Shown: piece after piece, positions 21,850-31,763 of the stretch | Layout: each line of letters opens with the position of its first letter | Position numbering within the stretch: the stretch's first letter is position 1 | NCBI GenBank assembly: GCA_030220185.1 | Contig: JASPKZ010008351.1 | Location: 2,170,001 to 2,234,000 of the forward strand | Source of the DNA: Diploptera punctata | Taxonomy: Eukaryota > Arthropoda > Insecta > Blattodea > Blaberidae | Length of the DNA stretch: 64,000 nucleotides | Reading direction: 5' to 3' | The notes under the pieces: generated by a model | The model's database searches: none | Seen by the model: only the letters and a program-made list of their open reading frames with translations | Told to the model about the DNA's origin: nothing | Translations under genes and position numbers: made by a program

Positions 21850-22575
21850 TAGATTAGGAGGTTTGCAGTGAGATCATTTTTCCTCTTGCCTCCCAGTAGC
21901 GTTGATGAAGTGTAGCAGTTGTTAGTGCAGAACAGTGGAGTAGGTGGGCAGAATCCATATTGGCACCAGTCCTGTACAGCATACAGAGAGGATTGTTCAA
22001 TATTCCCAGACGATGAAGGTGGGTAGCAAGACAGTCATGTCCTGTTGCAATCTGAAATTTTGCGACAGCTTCTTTTTGTGGCCAATCTGGTACTTCAGAA
22101 ACAATTTTATTTCTCCATTGGCTTTCTTTGGTCCTTTCTAGCAATGCCAGATGGTATTCAGATTTTATCTTGCCGTGGATAGCAGTGGCAGATCTATGGT
22201 AAGGAATTTCTTTCATGGGTGCTTGTAGAATTAGAGTGTCTTATTTTGCTAGAAGATCTGCAGCTTCATTTCCTGCGATCCCACAGTGTGATGGTATCCA
22301 TTGTAGTGCAACTCGCTTTTGGAAGCAAATAAGGCTATTGATGAATTTCCTGCACTCTTCAACTTCTTTGTTGTAAGCCGCTGTTAAATAGTTTCCAATT
22401 GCACTAATTGCTGCTTGTGAATCTGATAGGATAACAACATTAAAGAAGGATTCTAGTCTACATGTGAGGTGGAAAAGTGCTGTTCGAATGGCTTCTGTCT
22501 CTCCATCAAAAGGGACACAATCTTTGCCAAGTGAAATATATGTTGCGAACAGATCACTGATGTCAGATGTAAAAT
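21850..22575 (-). pseudogene. LINE RNase H domain and C-terminus, 5'-truncated
   Basis: Minus strand: the RNase H remnant includes DGETEAIRTALFHL, ILSDSQAAISA and WIPSHCGIAGNEAADLLAK, so the catalytic Glu and Asp and the final HC..GNE.AD block are visible. A 120-codon frame (21854-22216) follows with VAKFQIATGHDCLATHLHR and AHLLHC. The order is that of Jockey/I-type LINE ORF2 ends. One in-frame stop separates RNase H from the tail frame. No RT is present. Confidence 0.85.
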
Positions 22576-22589
22576 ACTTCAGTTAATTC

Positions 22590-22640
22590 CGAGTTGTTTC
22601 TTTAATTAAAATTAACCTCATAGTATTATTTCCTACTACA
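22590..22640 (+). mobile_element. PLE terminal fragment
   Basis: Ends ACCTCATAGTATTATTTCCT, the shared PLE end signature, and stops at an RTE tail. Only the last part of a pLTR is present. Confidence 0.5.
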
Positions 22641-22644
22641 TAAC

Positions 22645-22875
22645 TTAACTTAGTAAAATACTTCGTTAGCTGTAGGGAAGCTTCTTGTAGGAAAACCAGA
22701 GGGATAACACCCAGTTGGTAGACCAAGAATGAGGTGGGAGAATTATATTAACTATGATTTGAGGGAAGTAGATTATACAGAGAATGATTGGAAAGCATTA
22801 GCTCAGGATAGGGATGTATGGAGAACTTATGTCTGCGTGACCTTGAACCTACGTGTTCGATAGTGTCAGTGAGTA
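22645..22875 (+). mobile_element. RTE-type LINE 3' end fragment
   Basis: Encodes the terminal VGRPRMRWENYINYDLREVD and DWKALAQDRDVWRTYV tail and ends with AGTGTCAGTGAGTAAGTAAG, a (GTAA)-type tail. It matches the end of the LINE at 37290-42560. Confidence 0.85.
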
Positions 22876-24150
22876 AGTAAGCTGTAGATATTATAAAATA
22901 CAGTAATAAAATTAAATAGTAGTGCTATTTGTTCTGGAATTACCATATTTATTTTTGATGGTCTCTAACCTATTCAAACTTGTGCATCTGGATGGGCATA
23001 CTTGTGAAGTATTGTATAAGTAGATCTCTTACGTGTTCTGGAAATTATCTAGTGCTCTCTAGTGTTGTGACTGTGAATACCATATCAAATAGCAACTACC
23101 ATTGCCTGATAGCAAGAAACTTATTGTATTTACTAGACTAATCCAGTTTTGTTTTCTTCAGAAAATCTTTAGAAAGTAATCAGGGTATAGAGCTTATCTG
23201 AATCAGACTTTGCAAGTCCATTAAAGTTCACTGTGCTCATCCTTATGTACCGGTTCTCCGTGGTAGGCAAGAGATCTCAGGGTTGTGAACTTTTTATAAG
23301 CAAAAGAACAACTTACAAATTTTTTTACTCAATTTTAATGAATCCAAAACCATTTATTTACGAAGAGATACACTTTCATTAATACATTGATAAAGTTTTA
23401 TCTAAGAGTGGAGTCGATGAAGTTATTCGAGGTCCACTTGCTTGAATCAAATATTTTCAAAGTCCAAATGTTCAACGGACTAAATCTTTATAAAGTCGTA
23501 GAAAACTTTAAATTTAACAAGTTCTCAGACAAATCTAAATTTTAACTGGATCGGAAATCGCGGTCTGTAGATCTACAATGTTTAAACACTGAACACAGAA
23601 TGACCGAAAGTGAGTAATTTTGATATATGTTCTCGCTTAAAAAGACGATAGCTCCTCCCACTTCTTTCGATTCCACTCAATACAATTTGAATATACATAT
23701 ATTACAATAAATCTTATTCGCTAGTCAAGTGTTTCCCTAGAGGGGGGGGTACGCCCTTGGAGTTCCTGAAATGTAAATTTGTCAACACCGCTATGTATAC
23801 CTTGATAATTTACACATGTGGTTCTTTTACGTGTAAATGTTATCCTTATTTCTTGGAATTGCTGGTCAATAGCGTTAATACAGTTTCTAAAAACTGGGTT
23901 AATTGCTTTTTGATATTGTTAATAGATAACTATTTTCAGTTTCTTTCAATTTTGTAAACTGTCACATCAAGAGACTTATCTTTTCTAAATGGGGGATGAA
24001 TGTCTCTTGTTACCTGCATTAGTCAGGTAGCATTTTAACAATACTTCTTTATACTAGGCATGTAGTGGAATGTTACCTGGATATATTTCTACTTTCAACA
24101 TACGTCTTTTATAGCGATATTAATAATGTATTATATTTTGAATATTTCTT
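22876..24150. other. No recognised feature
   Basis: Contains a G9 run near 23740 and a 66-codon plus-strand frame at 23757 without a recognisable family. I see no tRNA-like or inverted-repeat structure. Confidence 0.3.
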
Positions 24151-24700
24151 GATTAATTTAATTTTAATAAAAATTCACCTTTTAGGTGAATATTCCATAA
24201 TTTTACATTTTAATTTTGAATAATACCTCAATGGAACACATCATGAATCTTATAAAAGTTGATTATGCAGCCAGTCAGGCTAAAATTAAACACAAATAAA
24301 AAAAAAACACCAGTTTTGAATCCTGCCGATGATGGGACAAGTCCCGAAAAGCGCTACAGTTAAATAATTAATTAGTTGAGGTGTTTATATATTAAATTTG
24401 GGAATTTTTAACATTATGAGGTTCAATTAATAATAATTAAATGAATCGTGATTTTTTCTTACCTCATACATCTATGTTTCTTTAAACACAGCACTGCAGT
24501 ATCGGCGACACTTTGTCGTCATCGTCAGCTGTTTTCACGACTGTCGTGCAGTGCTGTGTTTAAAGAAACATAGATGTATGAGGTAAGAAAAAATCACGAT
24601 TCATTTAATTATTATTAAGTTGAGGTGACGGATCTTTCAGGTGAATATTCCATAATTTTACATTTTAATTTTGTGTACATTAACGAGAGGAAAATGTTTA
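24150..24700 (+). mobile_element. Older PLE fragment split by a younger PLE
   Basis: Family A pLTR sequence (GATGATGGGACAAGTCCCG, GCGCTACAG) ends at 24382 and resumes at 24628 (ACGGATCTTTCAGGTGAATA). The hammerhead here is altered (TGCCGATGA for TGCTGATGA, and GAAAA for GAAA). The AGGTGAATATTCCATAATTT segment also occurs at 24185 and 24640. Confidence 0.6.
24383..24617. mobile_element. PLE, head-to-head palindrome (CTGCAG family)
   Basis: Inserted in the older PLE with the 10-bp duplication AGTTGAGGTG (24373-24382, 24618-24627). The left half begins with the full end signature GGGAATTTTTAACATTATG. The two pLTRs meet directly in GACTGTCGTGCAGTGCTG, and no coding sequence remains. Confidence 0.85.
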
Positions 24701-25033
24701 CATTGTAAAAAGGACAAAAATGTCCAAAATTGGAGATTGAAACAATATCATGAAATGAATTGCCATTTCAATAAAAATTACATGCTGTCCCATAATCAAC
24801 TTGAGCATAACATTGTTGATTTTATTTAATTAATTATGTTTTTTTTTTCAGAAAATTTCCTTTATTATACTAATGTTTGTGGTTCTTATAAAAGGTAGTA
24901 TCTAATACAGTAGTTTCAGTGCTACATAAGAAAACACTGTAGTAATTAAGAAACATATATTATCTGTTCTTCATGCAGGAGGTGTTTAATGTTAACATAA
25001 AATTAATAACATTTTGTAACTAATTGTAATATA

Positions 25034-25793
25034 ATATTGTTTATTTTTTATTATTTCACTCACCTCATACTTCATAATTCATAGCAGACCCTGGGTTTCT
25101 TCACATATTTTGTGACATTCTCAATGCTGCGTCACGTTCACAATTGACGTCCAACGGCCTTCTATCCTGCAGACTGACCTCCGCGCCAACATTAAATTAG
25201 CACCGAAAAATGATTACAGCTTAGGTAATTTAATGAAAACCAACAAAAATGAAAAGATTGAAGACTGCAAAATATCAGGAATTTATCAAATTAATTGTAA
25301 AGATTGTGAAAAGATATACATAGGAAAAACAAAAAGGAATCTAAATACAAGATTAAAAGAACACCTCAGAAATGTTAAAAATGGAGAAACCGAAAAATCT
25401 GCAATAGCTGCACATGCCTGGTCAGAAAAACATAGAATAGAAACCAAAACAAAATTACTTAAACAATTGGAAAAACCAAAGGAACTCACAATTTGGTAAA
25501 AAATTTACATATGCAAGAATGAAAATACAACTATGAATTTTGAAATACCCGGTTATAAAGAAAGAGGACTGATTTGGAAATTCTTCGGTCGGCCACCAGA
25601 TGGCGCGGAGGTCAGTCTGCAGGATAGAAGGCCGTTGGACGTCAGTTGTGAACGTGACGCAGCATTGAGAATGTCACAAAATATGTGAAGAAACCCTGGG
25701 TCTGCTATGAATTATGAAGTATGAGGTGAGTGAAATAATAAAAAATAAACAATATTAAAAAACCTCATAGTGTTATTTCCTATCTACATAACT
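25034..25793. mobile_element. PLE, head-to-head, with GIY-YIG frame
   Basis: Target duplication TAATTGTAATATA (25021-25033, 25794-25806). Inverted pLTR arms (25034-25195 and 25600-25760) carry CACTCACCTCAT / ATGAGGTGAGTG and GACGTCCAACGGCCTTCTAT. The 3' part of the ORF lies between them on the plus strand. The right end is ACCTCATAGTGTTATTTCCT. Confidence 0.9.
25233..25499 (+). pseudogene. PLE GIY-YIG endonuclease domain fragment
   Basis: Contains ISGIYQINCKDCEKIYIGKT, RLKEHLRNVKNGETEKSAIA and AHAWSEKH, the complete core of the nuclease. A stop (TAA for a Glu codon after ELTIW) interrupts it at 25498. The frame then resumes to RPPDGAEV in the pLTR. The upstream RT is absent. Confidence 0.85.
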
Positions 25794-25884
25794 TAATTGT
25801 AATATAAATCATCTTCGATACAGTTATGTGTGTGGGGATTCTACCATTTGGTTAGTTTTGGGATAATATTATATCTGATAACTC

Positions 25885-26250
25885 TAACTCACTGGCACTA
25901 TTGAACCCGTAGGTTCATGGCCGCATGGACATAAGCTCTCCATATACCCCTATCCTGAGCTAATGTTTTCCAATCATCTCCTGTATAATCTACTTCCCTC
26001 AAATCATAGTCAATGTTATTCTCCCACCTCATTCTTGGTCTACCATTCTTGGTCTACCAACTGGGTGTTTTCCCTCTGGTTTTCCTACAAGAATCTTCCA
26101 TGCACGTCTTTCATTCCCCATTCGTGCCACATGTCCTGCCCATCGCAGTCTACGAGACTTAACTGTTCTCATTATATTCTGGCTTCCTATAAAGACCATG
26201 TAATTCACTGTTATGCAGTCTTCTCCATTTACCTGTCTGTTCATCTGATA
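25885..26250 (-). mobile_element. RTE-type LINE 3' end fragment
   Basis: Minus strand: QNIMRTVKSRRLRWAGHVAR, MGNERRAWKILVGKPEGK and the DLREVDYTGDDW tail, ending in CAGTGAGTTAG. A small internal duplication (TTCTTGGTCTACCA twice near 26035) breaks the frame. Confidence 0.85.
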
Positions 26251-26606
26251 AAAAGATTAATAAATGAAGACATAAAAATTAGGCAGAAATATAATGAATA
26301 CCTTTAAAAAGTACAAAAATATACCATAAGGTTTAAATGTTATGAATGTTATATTTTCATGTTGAATTTATTTGAAAAAATATTTATGAGGTTTAATTTG
26401 AGATTTAAATTCTAAGTTTTGAAACCGGTTTAATTAGATAATTGTTAAGAGGTGAAGTATACATAATTTTAATTTAAATCTTATATTTTTTATGTTCTTG
26501 GAACTATAATAGTTAAAAAAAAGTCGTTGAAAAAATAATTTTTTTTGTCTCATGACATACAGGTTGGCACTGAGTGCTTGATCTTGTGATTTTTTTTTAT
26601 TATGAA

Positions 26607-26635
26607 CAGTTATTATTATTATTATTATTATTATT
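26607..26635 (+). repeat. (TTA)n microsatellite
   Basis: About nine TTA units. Confidence 0.9.
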
Positions 26636-26663
26636 TCTTCTAGAAATTATTTTAGATTTTAAT

Positions 26664-26884
26664 ATTAAAAGATTCCGAGCTATGTGGCTGAGGTCTATAA
26701 CTGGTATTTCTCCCAGATGTTTCTCCCTTAACTGCGGAGGGCATCTTCAGTGGCGAATGCTTCTAGGTTGTGTTACCTTGTCGTAGACTTGACTGTGAAT
26801 ATCAAGTAACACCAGTTATAGACTACGGCCACATAGCCTGGAATCTTTTAATATTACGATTACTGCCCGTGAAAGCCTGCATTC
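26664..26884. mobile_element. PLE-like head-to-head palindrome
   Basis: The 19-bp direct repeat AATTATTTTAGATTTTAAT flanks the insert (26645-26663, 26885-26903). Inner arms (about 26659-26704, 26813-26858) are inverted. The minus strand at 26715-26765 reads CUGAAGA, helix CCCU/AGGG and GAAA, a hammerhead-like order, but with G at the cleavage position and no clear helix III. Confidence 0.6.
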
Positions 26885-26924
26885 AATTATTTTAGATTTT
26901 AATTTAATTCTGGATTCTTACACT

Positions 26925-27252
26925 GCAGCTGAGTGGTTAAGGCAGGAAGCCTTGGCTCTGGGAATTGCACTAGTTTGAATCCTCATGGGGGAAGATATTT
27001 TTTCATGGAATTTCAGCCAGTAGGGAACCAGTGCTTACCCAGCGTCATGAGGAATTTGGGTAGCTACAATAAGTAGCGGTTCCAGGTTGAGATAACCAGC
27101 TATAACTGCTGGAGGACCCAACATGCTGACCACAATGTCACCCCTACACTGGCTGGATGATCGTCTACATCTGATTAATACATGTGGATGTGAGGCCAGC
27201 GTCCAGCTGGTTAGCCCAAGGGATTTCTAGACCTATCATGCCATGGAGTTTG
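26925..27252 (+). repeat. SINE, class-II-tRNA-type head
   Basis: Forward family member (TGAGTGGTTAAGGCAGG, GTTTGAATCCTC, TTTCAGCCAGTAGGGA, AAGTAGCGGTTCCAG, ACATGTGGATGTGAGG). Its tail ATGCCATGGAGTTTG is repeated after the following insert. Confidence 0.85.
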
Positions 27253-27904
27253 CTTCAGCAACAAAACACGTCCTCAGCTGGTGCACTGGGGGAATGGTCG
27301 GTGGATCTGCTAGACAGTCCTCCCGGCTAAGTCCAAGGGACTCGTGAACCATTAGTGGGGTCGACAGGAGTTGAGCGCCTTGTCGTACTATTGCTTGCGA
27401 GCTCCGTGCTGGACCACAACTGCAACAGGACACACCAGGGAACGGCTCGGACCAGTGCAAAGGGGAGCAACTGTACTGGTACCCAGCTAAGCCTATGGGC
27501 TCGTGGACAAACTGTGGGGTCGCCAGGAGATCAGCACCTGGATGTACTAAAGTCTCACACTGCGGGGCGTTTGAGGATTCAAGCCCTAGCCAGTCTCACA
27601 ACGGCTGCAGGATGCATCCCTGGAGGTAGAACAGGGGAACGGTCGGTGGATCTGCGACAGCAGTCCTCCCGGCTAGGCTCGAGGAGCCCGTGAACCAACT
27701 GTGGGGTTGTCAGGACTGAGCGACCTGACGTACTATGTAACTCAGCAATTTGCCTGAAGTTGCGACTCCAACACCTTCTCCCTGAGGTGTTGGTTTTAAG
27801 CCGAGTACCTTGAACGTGGACGCGGACAAGATAGGGAGGACAAGATACTGGGACTTGGGAGTATGGTCTTTGACCGAGGTATCCCAAGGGGCCCATGGAC
27901 CCAG
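27253..27904. mobile_element. GC-rich insert of unknown type with internal repeats
   Basis: Bounded by the 15-bp direct repeat ATGCCATGGAGTTTG (27238-27252, 27905-27919) taken from the SINE tail, as expected for an insertion. Base composition is far richer in G and C than its surroundings. Three diverged internal repeats start near 27291, 27433 and 27634 (GGTCGGTGGATCTGC, CAGTCCTCCCGGCTA, CTGTGGGGT). Open frames on both strands (up to 112 codons) show no family signature. No tRNA-like head or poly-A tail is seen. Confidence 0.55.
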
Positions 27905-27919
27905 ATGCCATGGAGTTTG

Positions 27920-28618
27920 AAAAAAATTAAATTTTGGAAAAAATTACTTCTCTTCTACTATTATCTAGATAACTGAATTTATTTTGGAAGAGAAGTTTAA
28001 AGAAACGTAAGACTATAGCCATGATGAATATAGTTTCAAAAAAAGTATTTTATAAGAATTTATAATACCATGTATATATGTATATATCATTTTTGTAATC
28101 AATTTATTAATTTATTTACTTCATAATTTGCAAAACTTTATATGTTATACACTTAAATTTTTTATGTAAATATTTTTTCCTATGTATTTTCTAATGAAAA
28201 TTAACTGAGTTTTCCTTTGAGTAGTTAGTATTTTACCGGTATATATAAGAGTTTGGACCAAGCCACCACACGCTGATAAGAATTCTATCACTCATTCTTA
28301 ACCTTATGTGGTGGGATCACTTTGCGTTTTATGATAATTGATTGGAACAAAGTCATAAACCATCTAGTCACTTGTAAGTGGAGACTGACATTGTTGTAAT
28401 AGCTTCCTACAAATCTATAGAGCAGTTAACTATATCTAAAAAGAGAAGAAAATATAACAGAAAGTCGTAAGTTATGTAAAAATGTGCCAAAGAAGACAAT
28501 TTGTTATAAGTGAATTATAAAAAAAAAACTAATCCTGAATTTAAACAAATGTATGTATTTTAATCCTAGCTTTTCAGTATCAGAAGAACAAACAAATGTA
28601 CCAATTATGCAAGCAAAT
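27920..28618. other. No recognised feature
   Basis: AT-rich intronic DNA between the GC-rich insert and a PLE. Confidence 0.3.
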
Positions 28619-28862
28619 ACAGAATATTTTTCTTGTTCTGTTGGTCTTTTGGACTAAATAGCCATGGCCTAGTTTTGTTTGACATCTCGACATTTCATCT
28701 ACTATTGCAGTAGACATCCTCAAGAGATTGTGAGAGCTCTCTGTGAACTCCTCAACTGTTGGCTGCAGACTGGCTGGACGTTAGAAACAGTCTCCATACT
28801 TATATGCGCCTCTGCATGGTGGCATTCTCTAAGCAGTACGTTAAGTGTGAGCTTTTTTCTGA

Positions 28863-29246
28863 TTGGTGTCCCCAGCGACAGAAGTCATAGACTTGGTTCT
28901 GGTATTTTGCAAAGCTGGAATCCAAATTTTGCTTATCTTCATAGTTTCTTCTTTCTTATTATATTTAATATGGTATACTAGACTTTACAGAGAAACCATA
29001 GAAATATATAAACACAAAAGTTCATTTAATAAGAAACAAAGAAAGTATGAAGATCAGCAAAATTTGGATTCTGGCTCTGCAAAACACCAGGACCAAGTAT
29101 TTTTTTCTGCCGTTACGAGCCGCCAATCAGAAAACAGTTCACATGTAACGGACTGCCTAGAGAATGCCACCATGCAGGAGCTGCCTATAAATAGGGAGAC
29201 CATTTCCAACATCCAGCCAATCTGCAGCCGACAGTTGAGGAGTTAA
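28863..29246 (+). pseudogene. PLE polyprotein C-terminus
   Basis: The recognisable part is RLYRETIEIYKHKSSFNKK, the block after the GIY-YIG core in this PLE lineage, with a following low-complexity end. The first ~40 codons lie in the inverted arm and are not native. Compare YREAIEIHKHKDNFNRK at about 42935-42985. Confidence 0.7.
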
Positions 29247-29263
29247 CAGAGAGCACACAGATT

Positions 29264-29305
29264 CTCCTGAGGATGTCTACCACAGTAGTAGACGAAATAT
29301 CGAGT
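29264..29305 (+). ncRNA. Hammerhead ribozyme, family F
   Basis: Stem I CUC (29264-29266)/GAG (29302-29304), core CUGAGGA 29267-29273, unpaired U 29274, perfect 6-bp helix II GUCUAC/GUAGAC with loop CACAGUA, GAAA 29294-29297, a minimal helix III, expected cleavage after C29301. It is one of the best-formed copies in the window. Confidence 0.8.
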
Positions 29306-29402
29306 TTAATAAAAACCAGGCCATGCCATTTAGTCCGGAAGACCAACTGCACAAGAATCAAGACACCGGTTGTAAGAGCCTACAATTTTACAGAATATTT
29401 TT

Positions 29403-30000
29403 GTTAAATCTTATAAAATAAGACTAAATCATTACTCTGAACTAGGAAACATGTTATGCTTACGTGTGCTGATTCAGACTTCTTTCTCCTAGGGCTAATT
29501 TGAGAATTAGTTAGTTACAAATACATTTATTTATTGTGATAACAGTTATGATGTAATCATAACAACAATTACAACCACTGAATACACATATAAATTGGAT
29601 AATTACTTTTTTAAGCTATATTATATTTTGTTTGCATTTTTTTTTTTTTGCTTAAGTATATTGATGGAAACTTTATACATGGATTATTAGGTTTGAAGAT
29701 TGTTTCATTTCCAAAAATTGGTTTACTTGAATTTACAGTGCAATGTGAAGTTGATTGATTATAAAATGATAAAGAGTTTTGAAGTGTACATGAATGCCGT
29801 TATTGAAAGTAGATTCCTTCATAAAAGATCTTTGTTTCAGAATTTTTCTCGCTATTTTCAGCAGGCTTAGATATTTATTACATAAAACTTTCCTCATTAG
29901 AGGATTACCACAAGGACAAAGTGATACAGACAATTTTTGAAATTGATGAAATACATTTTGTAAATATTTAAAAAAATTCAAATTGTAATTCAAGTACATT
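29403..30000. other. No recognised feature
   Basis: AT-rich with T and A runs. A short minus-strand frame at 29733 has no family signature. Confidence 0.3.
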
Positions 30001-30275
30001 CTATAAAGTAGAAATTTTGTAAAGATGGTTTCTTAAAATTGAAATTGATCCTCTAATGGCAGCGATGGCTATTTTAGAAATATACACTCTGTCCAAATCT
30101 AAGAAATTCCAAAATTTAGCTAAAAATCCTGGTATAGTACCTCTTGCCCCGATCATCAATCCTGTGACAGTTATACTATCTACTTGGTATTTATCTTTGT
30201 AATAGTCAACTATTGGCTCATATATGAGAGTAAAGGGATGTGCAAACTTCTGCAAATGGATAAATTTTGCTTATT
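30001..30275 (-). pseudogene. LINE C-terminal fragment
   Basis: An 84-codon frame reads KFAHPFTLIYEPIVDYYKDK, then ITVTGLMIGARGTIPGFLAK, ending AIRGSISILRNHLY. The GA.GTIP....L and LG.ARILR-like blocks are typical of the C-terminal end of several LINE polyproteins. Lineage uncertain. Confidence 0.6.
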
Positions 30276-30852
30276 CATGTGTAGCATAAACATATATAAT
30301 TTAATATCCAGTAATAACATAAAATCAAATGTTTCCTACTGATCCTCATATTAATCTTCTAAGTATATCGCGATTTCAAGACCATAGTGCACAGTGGGCC
30401 AGATATGAAATCCAGCTGGAAATAAGTATTTTATTAAGCTCTCACCAATTCATCTTTCTTCACTCTAATATGTTTGCCAGATGACTGTTCTTCATTTACC
30501 TGCAAAGGAGGGTAGAATTCTAAAATTTATATAGACGATATAAACATGGGAAGTTGCCGATAGTTAAGAACTCATCTGGTCCGCATCCCAGTTGTGTTTT
30601 GAGCTGTAGAAATAAATATGTTTTGTATTAAAGTTCAGTGAGTTACTCTTCTTATTCTATATGGATACTTTACCTCAAGGTTTGTACTTTTCATTGATAT
30701 ATTTTCTATACAACCAGATACTGTGTTAAATATATGTGGAATCATGCCTTTGAAACATTCAAAAAATTACACATTCATCTTACTTTAAATTGAGTTACGA
30801 AAAAAACAGTTCTGAACAGTAGTATAAATTTTATTTGAAGAGAAAAATTTTC

Positions 30853-30925
30853 GCCTAGACCGGGACTCGAACCCGGGACCCTTGGCTTTCCGGGCCAAGT
30901 GCTCTACCAACTGAGCTACCGAGGC
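30853..30925 (-). tRNA. tRNA-like cloverleaf in array, copy 1
   Basis: Same 73-nt body as 19415-19487, with perfect T stem CCGGG/CCCGG, D stem GCTC/GAGC and loop CCGGAAA. It is flanked by AGAGAAAAATTTGC and GCGAAAATTTTTCTCT, which pair with each other and lengthen the acceptor stem. Confidence 0.5.
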
Positions 30926-31153
30926 GAGTTACGATCTAGATGCAAATTTTTCTCTTATGTACGTTGTAATTCCCTCGCGCCAAATGCTTGAAACCATAGC
31001 TTCTATCTTTGCAAATGGCGGCTTCTTAGTTAAGAAGACATTTATTGGGAATTTAACACTACTTTATAGCCAGTAGGGCTTCTATTGACGATTTTATTAT
31101 TAATTTAACACTTCTCATAGAAGGATAAATTATATTTGAAGAGAAAAATTTTC

Positions 31154-31226
31154 GCCTAGACCGGGACTTGAACCCGGGACCCTTGGCTTTCCGGGCCAAG
31201 TGCTCTACCAACTGAGCTACCGAGGC
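31154..31226 (-). tRNA. tRNA-like cloverleaf in array, copy 2
   Basis: Identical in structure to copy 1, one base different in the T loop (CTTGAACC for CTCGAACC on the plus strand). Confidence 0.5.
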
Positions 31227-31420
31227 GAGTTACGATCTAGACGCAAATTTTTCTCTTATGTACGTTGTAATTCCCTCGCGCCAAATGCTTGAAACCATAG
31301 CTTCTATCTTTGCAAATGGCGGCTTCTTAGTTAAGAAGACATTTATTGGGAATTTAACACTACTTTATAGCCAGTAGGGCTTCTATTGACGATTTTATTA
31401 TTAATTTAACACTTCTCATA

Positions 31421-31459
31421 GAAAGCCAAGGGTCCCGGGTTCGAGTCCCGGTCTAGGCG
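31421..31459 (+). tRNA. Partial tRNA-like body at the array inversion point
   Basis: Only the 3' half, from AAAGCCAAGGGTCCC through TCTAGGC, is present. The 5' half is replaced by the inverted neighbour. Confidence 0.5.
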
Positions 31460-31690
31460 AAAATTTTTCTCTTCAAATATAATTTATCCTTCTATGAGAA
31501 GTGTTAAATTAATAATAAAATCGTCAATAGAAGCCCTACTGGCTATAAAGTAGTGTTTTAAAATTCCCATAAAATTGTCTTCTTAACTAAGAAGCCGCCA
31601 TTTGCAAAGATAGAAGCTATGGTTTCAAGCATTTGGCGCGAGGGAATTACAACGTACATAAGAGAAAAATTTGCATCTAGATCGTAACTC

Positions 31691-31763
31691 GCCTCGGTAG
31701 CTCAGTTGGTAGAGCACTTGGCCCGGAAAGCCAAGGGTCCCGGGTTCGAGTCCCGGTCTAGGC
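31691..31763 (+). tRNA. tRNA-like cloverleaf in array, copy 4
   Basis: A complete 73-nt body in plus orientation with the same arms and the same long flanking clamp as copies 1 and 2. Confidence 0.5.

Larger units (their letters stand above)
28632..29389. mobile_element. PLE, head-to-head, with C-terminal frame
   Basis: Target duplication ACAGAATATTTTT (28619-28631, 29390-29402). Arms 28640-28940 and 29035-29345 are inverted copies of the ORF end plus pLTR. The right arm has an intact hammerhead. The left arm has the same structure with UUGAGGA in place of CUGAGGA. Confidence 0.88.

Noticed and set aside
26400..26450. Hammerhead-like TTTTGAAACCGGTTTAA
   Set aside because: GAAA with an ACCGGT helix III is present but no CUGANGA core or helix II precedes it.
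27355..27911. Overlapping 74-112-codon frames on both strands
   Set aside because: GC-rich DNA has few stop codons. No domain motif is visible and frames overlap antisense, so they are not called as genes.
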